Below, one piece after another: positions 52,064 to 64,000 of a stretch of 64,000 bases of DNA. The position numbers were made by a program, and so were the translations under genes. The stretch comes from Jacaranda mimosifolia. Taxonomy: Eukaryota; Streptophyta; Magnoliopsida; Lamiales; Bignoniaceae. Location of the stretch: assembly GCA_018894105.1 (NCBI GenBank), contig CM032128.1, forward strand, positions 26,497,299-26,561,298. The letters run 5' to 3'. Position 1 is the stretch's first letter; the number at the start of each line of letters is the position of its first letter. The notes beneath the pieces were generated by a model that saw only the letters and a list, made by a program, of their open reading frames with translations, was not told the origin of the DNA and did no database searches.

Positions 52064-55000
52064 CACGAAAGTCACTTAAAATTACGCAAGCAAACTAATT
52101 AATACATTAAATATATTTTCTTTATGTATTAGAGCTTATTTTTATTGATATTCTTATTTATAATCTAAATGTAAAATATGTTATTTATCAATGTAATTCA
52201 ACTTTAGATGATTTATATGTCAAACAATCCAAAATTGGGCCTAAAATAACTTTTCACGTTAGTTAAGATAAAATTATCATTATTGTACAACGTAATTGAT
52301 TTTAAAAGAATTTTGCGAAGTAAGAATCAACATTACATAAATTTATCGCGATTTTGCAAGTATTCTATAATATCAACTTCCTCATATATTTGAGCTACAA
52401 GATTTTATTAGTTAGTATTTAATAATCTACCTAAACCAATTTTAATATAAAAAAAATACCAAGTTCAATTCTATTATGGCAAACAAACGAGCCCTTAGAT
52501 TAAAACATTACTTTCTATTCAAGAATTAATCCAATTATATTATATTTTCAAACAAAAACTAATAATATGAGTTAAAATATTAAAAACAAAATATTAAAAA
52601 TTAAAAGTATAACTAAGGCCTAAAAAACTCGTAAATTATGTTAATTGGCTTAATTGTAAAAGTCTAGTTTCTGGGACGAGAATAATGAATCCCTACGAAC
52701 AAGGTATTATATATGAAGATTTTTTATATTTTCCAACCAAATCTTCTAATGGGAGGTTTCTTCTCGTAGGCATAACACGAACGCATATCAGGAGTCCGTT
52801 AGAGCTTGAACTCCTAGCCTTTCACATCATGTGAGAAACTTATACCATTAGGTCATAGGCCACTTGGCGAATGTGGTTGATAAATATATGATTCATTATC
52901 TAGAAAATATACCAAGACTTTGTTTGCTTACTTGGATTACTAACTTGGATATCCTAATTTTAATTTAATCAGTTGTTTGGATGCATAAGATTGTAACTTA
53001 TGATAAGTGTGAAATATCAATTTCAATCCCAATCTTGTTTTAATAATTGAATTATTTTCATTGAAAATATTTTAATATATTTAATATTGTAGTGAGTAAA
53101 TCTCTATTTTTAAATATTTTTCTCAAATAGTTTATAATTTATTATTACCCAAAAAAGAATTAATTTTTATTTTGAAAAAATAATTTACTTTCGAATTTTA
53201 TAAAATCATTGACTTATTTCACATTAAACTATTTTGTATATAATATGTTCGTGGATATTGTTTGTAATTTTACAAAAAATTTATGTTAAGAGTAAATTTA
53301 TATTTGAAAAATATTATTTATTTTTCAATTTACAAAAGAAGGAAACAAAAGTTTACTTATATAATCTTATTATCATGGAAGAAATAATTTTTATATAAAA
53401 AATTAATATTTTTTTAGATAAATATTGTGTAAAAGAATCTTATAAAAATAAATTTAATTGCACAAAGAATTTAGTATTTTGTTAAAAACTTAGTTCTATA
53501 AATCAAGTCTTAGTGATATATACATATTTTTAATTAAATCTATATTTAGTTTATATGCAAGGATAATCTCATCATTTGATGCATTAATCTCAATGTTTCT
53601 AATCATATGATTAATAATCACACCAAGAGCGTGGGATACATAATTCCAACATTTTAGGATAAAATACTAAATTTTTTATTAATTATGCGCTTTAATTGTG
53701 ACAATCAAACAATTAATTACACTGGACTATATATTTATCCTACACAATCCTACTAAGCAAATGAGTCCTAATAGTATTAATTTGTGGATTCCATTACTTT
53801 TTTATATTACATCAATCAAATAATATTTGGATAAGGTATTGTTATTTAATTTGTTATGGATTGCATTAATTTTTTTTGTATCTCATCAATCAAATTATGT
53901 TGTAATAAAAATATTGTTAAATTTAGTAAGAACCTTATTATATATCTTTGAAAGCTTGAGAGAGAAATTATTAACAAATCTGAATTATTTTTAAGTTAGA
54001 ACGTATTTTGGAACTGAAAATAATAATAGTTATTAGATATGAGGGGAAAAAAAAAGCGCTATACCTTTGTTGAAAATGAGACAAACGTATTTTGGAGCAA
54101 AATGGTATAAAAATGAAAAAGGACCTTATTTTCTATTTGGTCAAATTTCTCTTGTGTTCTCATATCATGAGTTTATTTGATTTTGGTACAGGATGCGTAT
54201 GATAAAACTTTTATAATGAGAAATAAATAAAATATTCATTCGTTTTTTATATGATAGTACAATTTTTTTTTTTTATATTCTTAATATATTTATTTGAATT
54301 TTTTGGATAGGTCCACTGAAAAACATACGATGAAGAAAGTAACTGAAGCACAAAAAGGGGGAAAAAAGATCAACTTAATAATTAGAGAGGAAAACGAGTT
54401 AGAAGGGAAAAGAAAATTATTTTATCATTATTTTTTAGAATGTAGTTAATTATATCAGCTTATTAAACAACATACAATGTTAATTCTTATACTAGTTTTG
54501 ATCCCGTGCGTTGCACTGGGTAATAATTATAAATATTATAAATATTGAACACAAAATTAACAAAAATCTCATTATAAATATTCTTGAAACATCGAACCAA
54601 CAAAATAATTAAAAAAATAAATAAATTATGGGTTAAAGGAAAACCATAATATAAAAAAAGTAAAAATAATAATAAGCAAAAGCAAAAAATATATATAAAA
54701 TTTTAATTTACCACAAAATCGAGACTTCGAATTCCTTTTATAAATTAACCTGACTCATAAACATAAGAATCTATTAATATTAGTAAATCATATAATAATT
54801 ACAAAATAATAAAACAAATAGAATTTAACTCACTAAGCAAATGATCCTATAGGGGTGAAGAAAAAAGAAAAAAATATTTTCGTACCTTTAAATATTAGTG
54901 TATTACATGTCCAGTTGTTTTTAGTATATTATTTATATGTATTATGAACTAAGATTAAGAAACTTAACATAATTAAAATGTTGAATTGTGGAATAAAATA

Positions 55001-55228
55001 TATTTTAGGGAATATTAAATTAAGGTAAAAAATTTCAAACTAAACATACAAAGTGTTGTAGAAAATCTTATCATTTCAAAGTACAAAAAAAAAAAAAAGA
55101 AAGGTCAAAACTACTATCCATACTCAATGCCTGAATTTATGAAATAAAAATTAAATATTTAGCATAAATATGTCATAGCTAAATTTAGGTACTCAAATTA
55201 GCCATTTATATAATAACTCAACATTTAT

Positions 55229-55282
<54 letters not shown>

Positions 55283-55684
55283 GTCAACCACAGAGATTAA
55301 CAAACACATGCATAACAATTATTCTTAATGATTAAAGGCAATAACGGTTGTACTATATTTGGTAAGATTTTAAAATTTCTTAACATATGCAATATCAAAA
55401 TTATTATTTTAAAATAAATTAGCCATGATTTTACCTTATTTGAAATAAATATGTTACCTTAATAATTTGGTTTATAATCTAATTTGAACCAATAATATAA
55501 ACATAGCCAGTCAATATGTAAATTATAATTGGATCCATAAAAGTGTAAATATTGAACATATGAAAAGTAATAATTTTGCTTTAAAAAAAATCAATTGAAA
55601 ATAATTTTTACAAAGAAAGCTCTAAGTCTTAGTGATTAAAATATAAAATTATGAAACAAAACATATTTTATTTTATATATATAC

Positions 55685-55720
<36 letters not shown>

Positions 55721-56980
55721 CACCAAAAAATTAATGCTCCATGCAACAAACCGACAATACATACATAAACTAATATATATATATATATTACTTCCATATA
55801 TAAACTAATATGTATAGGGAGAAATAATACAAAAATTAATATGGAAGGTCAAATTTATATATATGGACTACTTACCATAATTAGATATGGAGTCACAAAA
55901 AAATCATTTAATATAGTATTTTATATTTATAATAAATTAACTCACTTTTATGGTAAACTATATATCAAAGATGTTGAGATGGAAAAAAGAGATAAAAATA
56001 ACTTATCCACATCATTGCCACATAAAAAATATTCTTAAAATAGGCTTGAACAACATTTTACTTTATATATATTAGATTAATATGGAAGGTCAAATTTATA
56101 GATATGGAGTACTTACCATCATTAGATATGGAGTTACAAAAACATCATTTAATATAGTATTTTATATTAATAATAAAATAACTCATTTTTATAGTAAACT
56201 ATATATGGAAGATGTTGAGATGATAAAAAGGGATAAAAACAACTTATCCACATCATTGCCACGTAACAAACATTTTTAAAATAGGATTGAACAACATTTT
56301 ACTTTATGTATCTTAGATTCTTGAAACATCAAACTAACAAAATAATTAAAAAAATAAATAAATCATGGGTTAAAGGAAAACATAATATAAAGAAAGCAAA
56401 AAAAAAAAAAAAAAAAAAACAATCAAAAGCAAAAATAAATATAAAATTTTAATTTACCACAACATTGAAACTTCGAATTCCTTTTATCAATTAACCTAAC
56501 TCATAAACATAAAAATCTACTAATATTAGTAAATCATATGATAATTACAAAATACATGTATGATAAAACAAATAGAATTTAACTCACCAAGCAAATGATC
56601 GTATAGAGGTGAAGATAAAAGAAAAATATATTTTCGTAACTTTAAATATTAGTGTATTACATGTTCAGTTGTTTTTAGTATATAGTATTTATATGGACTA
56701 TGTGCTAAGGTTAAGGAACTTAACATAATCAAATGTCGAATTGTGAAATAAAATATATTTTAGGGAATATTAAATTAAGATAAAATATTTTGGACTAAAC
56801 ATAGAAAGTATAATAGAAAATCTTACTATTTCAAAAAAAAAAAAAAAAAAAAGAAGGGTCAAAACTATTATCCATACTTAATGCCTAAATTTATGAAATA
56901 AAAATTAAATATTTAGCATAAATATGTCAATAGCTAAATTTACGTACTCAAATTAGCTGTTTATAAAATAACTTAACATT

Positions 56981-57054
<74 letters not shown>

Positions 57055-60000
57055 TTTGCCAATCACAAAGGTTAACAAAACATGCATAACAGTTAATCTT
57101 AATTATTAAAGTCAATAACGGTTGTACCATTGACACTATTGCAGGAGGCCCAATTAGGGAGGGGGGGAGGACTCCAAATCAGCAAGGAGATAGGCACAAG
57201 GCATCTAGAATCCACTAAGTCAATGCAGGTTAAGACAGTCTACCACCCATATCCTTTTCAGATTCCAACCTCTCCCACTTATGAGGACAAGGAGCAAAGA
57301 GTAAGTTGGATTGCTCCCTGGTGGTTACCATTGAAATAGCAAACTTTGAGGTCAGGAAGATCTTGGTCGACAACAGCAACTCTGCAAACATAATCTTTTT
57401 GTCAACTTTGGACAGAATGAAGCTGAGAAAGTTAAAGTTTGAGTTGGTTAGAACACCTTTGGTCGGTTTTGGGGGGTCAAAGATTGTGCTAATCGGATCA
57501 ATAAACTTATCCACATCTTTTGGAGAGGCACCAAAAAGGCGCACCCTCATGATCAACTGCTTGGTCGTTGACGCTCCTTGTGCATACAACGCCATAATTG
57601 GGAGACCAACACTCAATGATTTTCGGGTAATAGTATCGACTTATCACATGAAGGTCAAATTCCCGACAACAACTGGTACAGGGAAGTTGCTATGCAACAT
57701 AAAGGAAGCATATTGTTGTTACACCATCTCGGTCAAGGCCAATGAATGAAAAACCCGATCGAAACTAAAACCCTAGGGGGATATCCTAGTACTGAAACCT
57801 AAGGAGAGACATGCCAACAAGACACAAGAGTTAAGCCCACTAAAGAATTCAAAATAATAGAACTCAAAACTGGAAACCCTGACAAGACCACAAGAATAGA
57901 GACAAGCTTGGGACATAACATGGAATGCACATTGGTTGATTTTCTTAGGAAGAATATCGATATTTTTGTATGGAAAACAACCGACCTCCAAGGAATCGCC
58001 CCCAGGTCATTGTCCACTGCCTTAATGTTGACCCATCCTTCAAGTCGGTCAAATAAAAGACCAGAACTTTCAATACCGTGAGGACCCAGATCATCGAGGA
58101 AGAGGTTAACAAATTTTTAGAGACAGGCTACATAGTTGAGATATAATATCCTAGTTGGTTATGTAATGTAGTCCTTATCCTTAAAAATGAGGGCAAATGG
58201 AGAACGTGCAATAATTTTACTGATCTTAATAAAGTATTCCCTAAAGACCCGTACCCACTACCTCGAATAGATCTATTAGTGGATTCAATAGCAAGTTGCG
58301 ACCTCTTAAGCATGATGGATGCTTTTCAAGGATATTGCGAAATTTTCATAGCTCCAAAAGATCGAGACAAAACTGCTCCGGAAGATCGAGACAAAACTGC
58401 TTTTGTGGTTCCAAATGGGGTATATTGTTTTCTGGTCATGCCGTTTGGGTTAAAGAATGCTGGGGCGACTCACCAAAGACTAGTCAACTTCATGTTCAAG
58501 AATGAGATTAGTTGATCTATGGAAGTCTATGTGGACAATATGATTGTTAAAATAGAAAGAGAATTAGACCACTTAGCCGATCTCGACCACACATTTTCAA
58601 TCTTAAGAACATTCGACATGAGGCTTAACCCAAACAAATGCACATTCGGAGTAAGAGGTAGGAAATTCTTCAGCTATATAGTCAGTCAGAGAGGCATGAG
58701 GCTAATCCCCAAAAGATCCAAGTAATCCAAGACATCCCACTATGAAAGATTATAAAAGACGTTCAAAGGCTGGTTGGAAGAATCATTGCTCTGGGCTAAT
58801 TCATTGCCCGACTAATAGATAAAAGTCTACTGTTCTTTCAGGTCCTCAGGAATGCGAGAAAGTTTCAATGGACTAAAAAAAGTGACAAGGCTCTAGTTAA
58901 ACTCAAACAATACTTGACTGCGCAGCCATTACTCGCAAAGCCTGTGGTCGGAGAAGTACTGAGTTTATACTTAGCAGTTTCAACAACAACGGTGAGTTTG
59001 GTTTTGGTATCCACTCAGTAGGGTTCGCATAAGCCAATATACTATATCAATAAGGTCCTCTAAGGCCTTGAGCATAACTATTTGGAAATCGAAAAATTTG
59101 CAATTGCTATGATCACAACAACGTGCAAGTTAAGGCATTGTTTCTTATCACATGTTATTGTTATCTTGATGAATCAACCATTGAAGTAGGTGATCTCCAA
59201 GCTCGATACGTTAGGAAGGCTGACCAAATGGCCATCGAGTTGGGAAAATTTGATGTTAGGTTTCAACATCGTACTGCCATAAAAGCCCAGGTATTAGCTG
59301 ATTTTATAGCTGAGCATTTAACCTCTCCACAGTAGTTGAACAAGAGCAACAAGTTTGGTCTTTACATGTTGACGGATCAGCCACAAGCATAGGGGAAGGA
59401 GCTAGTATTTCTTTGCATTTTCCTCAAGTTGAGGAATCTGATTTTGCAATCAAGCTCAACTACCCAGTGACGAATAATGAAGTTGAATACAAAGCACTCA
59501 TCACGGGAATGAGGATAGCTCTTGATAGGGGGTCAAGCAATTAGCAGCTATTATAGAATCGTAGCTGGTCGCCGAGCAATTTGGAGAAAACTTTGAAGCA
59601 AGGGAGATGACCATGAACGCCTACTTAGTAGAGGTCAAAAGCTTGAACACCAGTTCAAAAATTTCACACTCAATCAGGTGCCCAGGTCTGAAAATGAAAG
59701 AGCATACGCGCTTCTGAATTTTTTTAGCTCAACAAAAGGCATGAAGGAAAGGACAATCACCTTTTTAGTCTTAGATAAGCCCACTATAAATGACCTCCAC
59801 CAGAGTCAAGTCTTGGCTATCGAAGAGACGAGACAGAGTTGGATTGATGAAATAAAGTCCTATCTCAAAGAAGGAAAACTACCACAGGATAAAGCAAAAG
59901 CCTACAGGTTAAGGGGATGCTCATCAAAATTCCCTAGATGCATTTGGCTAGTTGTATAAAAGGTCTATCTCAGGTCTCCCATTAAAGTGCTTGACATTAG

Positions 60001-63000
60001 GCTAAGAACAATAAGTCCTATAGGAGATTCGCGCTGGCATTTGCGAAAATGACTCGGAAAGTCGTGCGCTAGCTCACAAGGTAATCAGGCATGGATATTT
60101 TTGGCCAACTCTCCACAACGATGACGTTGATTTTGCCCAAAGGTGCCCATCTTGCCAAGTTTATACCAACATCTCTCATCAACCAACTGGGACCCTCATC
60201 CTAGTGTAGATCACATGGTTTTTCGACCAGTAAGGGGTCGATATAGTTGGGGATTTTCCAAAAACTACAGGGCAAATGAAGTAAATGATTGTAGCAGTCG
60301 AGTATTTCACAAAATAGGTCGAAACAAAAGCCAGACCCAAGATAACAGATGCTGCAATAAGAAATTTTTTATGAAAAAATATCATTTGTCATTTCAGTCT
60401 GCTCAAAGTGCTCATATTTAACAACGGCACCTAATTCCAAAGCAAGATGACGAGAGAATAGTGTGAAAGCCTAGGAATTAGACAACATTTCACGTCAGTA
60501 GGTAATCCACAAGCGAACAGTCAAATAGAGGTCTTTAATAGAACTGTTCTGGATCACATCAAAACTCAACTAGAAGGTTCTAAAGCCAGTTGGGCAGACA
60601 ACTTACCAGGTGTCCTTTGGGCCTATCAGATTACCTCGAGGATGGCCACAGTTCAAAGTCTATATAGTTTGGTTTATGGTTCTAAAGCAATTGTTCCAGC
60701 TGAGTTAATACAACATACAACTTGAGTTATACATTATAATCCAATCAAAAATAAAGCAAAAAGGGAATTCAACCTTGAAACAATCGACGAGCTCTGTCAA
60801 CAACTTACACAAAATGCAAAGGTATAGGTCAATTATGGCCAAACATTATGACAAAGGTGTTAAGCTAAGATGTTTCAAGGTTGGGGACCTAGTATTGAAG
60901 AAGGGTGAAGTCTCCAAAAATGTTGGCAAGCTCGGCCTAAAATGGAAAGGTCTATACTCTATGGTGAAAGTGGCAAAGCATAACTCCTATCGACTAACTG
61001 ACATGAGTAGAAACAAGCTACCTAGACCATGGAATGCAATTAATTTAAAGAAGTTTTATGTATAGAATGAAGTATACAAAAGAAATGTGTTCTCCTAATG
61101 TATATCATATCGTGACCCATAGTCGCATGACCAAATCTGATTCTCAAATCAGTTATTAATGAAGGATCAAGTCGATCTTGTAGTCGTATGATCAAATTTG
61201 CTTATAAATCAGTTATTAATGAAAGATCAAATCGACCCCATGGTCGCATGATCGAATTAGTTTATAATTTAATTATTAATAAAGGATCCAATTGACCCCA
61301 TAGTCGTATGATCAAATATATTCTCAAATCAGTTATTAACGATCAGGTCGACTTGACCCTCATGTTTAAAGGATTAATTTTACCTCGCAATCATACAATC
61401 AAATCATATGACTAAATCTTCAAATTTTCATTACCAACAACATGGGACTTAAATTATTTTGACACATCTAAATCGACATCTTATAGGAGATCAGCAAATG
61501 TGAAGCGCTAAAAATAAATTAACAAGCAATGAAGAAAACTTAACCAAAGACATGAAATTTTAATGGTCAAAAACAGGGTCAACACCAAAGTTTCAAAAAC
61601 CATCAAATATCGTTCAAGAGCCCTTAAGGCTATACATCAGTTAGAGACAAACAAATTACATAGTACAAAAACTATCTAACTAAAGCCAGTACCCTTTCCT
61701 CGTCGAGTAGCGGCCTCTTTGCCACATCGTTGATAGCCTTATCGAGCTCATTCGTTGTGTCAAGGCCAACATCGAACGATGGTTCCTTGATCTCCTACTC
61801 AAGCCTAGGTAGAGGTGCCCCTACAGGATGAGACGGCCTAGCCTCTTTAGTTAGGAAAATGCGCTCCTCGGTATGAAAGTAATCTGCCACATTCATCTTG
61901 TTGTTCTTGATATCCAATGCAAACTCGCTGGCAAACGAAACTCTTTCCCCATTGCGACAACTTGGGAAAGAGGAGGAGTTGCAGTCTCTTCGACTTGAGC
62001 GTTCTCATCATACACTTCAAGGCGCTCATTCTTCATCACGTCAAGCTGAGCCTTATCCTCTGGTTGAAATTCATAGCGAAGGAATTCAAGCTGTTTCACA
62101 GCCTTATCGAACGTCTCCTTAGCATCATCCAAGCTAAATGTCATGCTCGTATCGGTAAAAGTCGAGCAGTACATGAACTGTTGCACAACCTCATTCCAAG
62201 TACTCGGTAGTGCATTAAAAAATTCCCCCCTTGCATAGTGCAAGCAGCTCTCATACCCGTGAGTTCAACCAGACTGAGAAGCCTCTTGGATCGAATTTAC
62301 TGACTTTTTCAGTTGCTCATCGGCTTGGCTCTTGCCTTGAACAATAGCCAATAGTTCAACATTTTTCTCCTCAAGTTGCTTCATCAACTTAGCCAGCCTC
62401 GACTCTAAGGAGTCGACTTTAGTCTTGAGTAGGTCATTTTGTTCTTTCTCTAGCTGTTCATATTTCTCCACCAGCCTCTGGTGATTAGTCTCGCACAATT
62501 CATATCATCGATGGAGGTTATACCCCTATTGCTTGACCTGCGAAAAAATGAACAAATCATAAGAAGATCAATTTTACATAATTAAAGGACTAAATTTGAC
62601 GAGAGATTTTACCATATTTGCATGGTAGGCAAAACCTTTCAGAGCATCCATCTACTCTTGATTGAACATTTCGATCTGGTCCCTTTAAAACAGACCAGTA
62701 GTAAGAATGGCCAAAGGTGTCACACCCATTGGACCCGCACCCATCATGGTCACGGTGTCCAACACCCCAATTTTTTTTGCCAAATCAGGGTTTGAGAAAA
62801 GTTGGTAAATTACACAGAAGATCAGGAGGGAGCGTCTCATAAGCAGCCACGTTAGGCTTAGTGGCTTTCTTTTTCCTATTATCGACTGTGCTATTTTTTG
62901 GTGCACCATGCGATGCGACCTCAACAACTTTCCTCTTTTGTTAGGGAACTAGACTGCTCGCCACCCCGGTACTCTATGCAACGGCAGGTGGACTTGCTTG

Positions 63001-64000
63001 AGTTGCTTGGTCGACCCTAGCAAGTTGAGTTGCAGCGGCCTGTCGAGCTACCGCAACCTTGCAACGCTCCTGCCCCTTTTGCTGTTTCTGCATAGCAAGT
63101 TACCTCGCACAGTTCATAACTGGTTGACCTGCAACAATCCATACCTCTCAATCAGAAACATCTCCTAATGCATAATGATCACAAATCAAATAAGTTAGGA
63201 AGATTAGTTCTAACTAAGTGTACGTTAGCATGCAACCTCAACTGGGCGGTTGACAATCGTGCTAGGACCAAGTTCCTCTCCCTTATAAACACAGAGGCAT
63301 CCATCTCACCAAACTCGAGGATCTCGAATAAAAATATTACTCCAGGATGGGTTCTCGTCGGTGTTCATCTCGACCCTACCTATTATCCACGCTCTGGGAA
63401 TATTAAAACCGACCCCACCTGGTGATTGGACATAGAAGTATCTCTCTTTCCGCTTTTGGCCATGAGAAGATGATGGGGTTCCAAAAATTTTTCTATGGGG
63501 TCAAGTAGTTAAATAATAAAAACCTGACTCCCCCATAAGACCCGACTTTGGAGATGTCGAAAGATGAAATAGGTGACTAAAATTAGCCCAAGAAGGGGGC
63601 TGGTCATAAATATCATCAGAATAATAAAACTGCACAAAAGGGAGAATCAATTGGGCAAAGTTGGGTTATACAAACTTGGAGACCTCTCAACAAGTCAATC
63701 ATAGGCTCAGTTAGGGGAAACTTTAGACCACACTTCATAGCATCCTCAAAGACAATTATACACCCATTGGGAGGGGTGTTCATTCTATCCCCTACCCTAG
63801 GTTTAATTAACTCGAACTCGTCTGGAATATGGTATTTCACCCTAATAGACCTGAGATCATTCGATGACACTTTCGACACAATCTCACTGTAATGGGTGGT
63901 CGTAAAAAGCCTACCCCTCGACCTGGGAGGCTCGTCAACCTCCCCTGAGGGCCCCGCCTCCTCGACCACAGGTTCAAAAGGTCCAACCTTGTCAACTATA

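Larger units (their letters stand above)
48502..52450. repeat. Segmental duplication, copy 2 (with insertions)
   Basis: Collinear, diverged copy of 42173-44270. It is interrupted at about 49127-50666 (organelle-like segment, TRIM, MITE remnants) and by the hAT MITE at 50994-52063. Homology resumes after each insertion, e.g. ATCCCATGTGTTG near 50682 and TCACTTAAAAT at 52072. No coding potential. Confidence 0.7.

Overview
This is a nuclear window from a flowering plant, probably a eudicot. The sequence is AT-rich, the recognisable genes have small exons with GT..AG introns, and most of the window is made of plant LTR retrotransposons, miniature DNA transposons and microsatellites. No rRNA, tRNA, CRISPR array or bacterial-style operon was seen.

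Only two host genes can be supported, both on the minus strand near the middle. One is a seven-exon gene for a 668-residue CCCH zinc finger + RRM RNA-binding protein (35072 down to 31880). The other is a two-exon gene for an 88-residue coiled-coil protein that I cannot name (28319 down to 27433). The CCCH gene has a candidate TATA box near 35880, a long leader with upstream ORFs, a 145-bp tandem duplication in intron 1, and a hAT-type MITE just upstream of its promoter.

Layout. 1-5166: 5' part of a minus-strand Ty3/gypsy element of Tekay/Del type (degraded gag-protease, canonical primer-binding site, about 3.2-kb LTR). 5670-6900: Mutator-like inverted-repeat element. 7925-18075: minus-strand Tat-type gypsy fragment, split by a Ty1/copia element (copia A, 8097-15450, TSD TCAAC) whose 5' LTR carries an 837-bp hAT-like insertion. 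18081-24137: second copia element (copia B, TSD ATTTA) with an in-frame gag deletion. 24143-37600: intergenic DNA, the two genes and the promoter MITE. 37620-41700: two Tat-type gypsy fragments joined in opposite orientation. 42173-54487: two diverged copies of a segmental duplication with a gypsy solo LTR, a TRIM element, a TRIM solo LTR and a 1.07-kb hAT MITE. 54488-57127: an AT-rich, internally repeated block. 57128-64000: Tat-type gypsy pol (+), then a 60-bp tandem array, then a long antisense ORF with a domain resembling the 'putative gypsy type transposon' family.

The most interesting signal is in the two copia elements. Neither has the usual initiator-Met tRNA primer-binding site. In each, the sequence starting exactly 3 nt after the 5' LTR is a perfect 13-14 nt complement of a stretch inside that element's own LTR. 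The two pairings sit at equivalent positions but differ in sequence in a compensated way, which suggests a conserved RNA pairing such as self-priming or primer-site masking.
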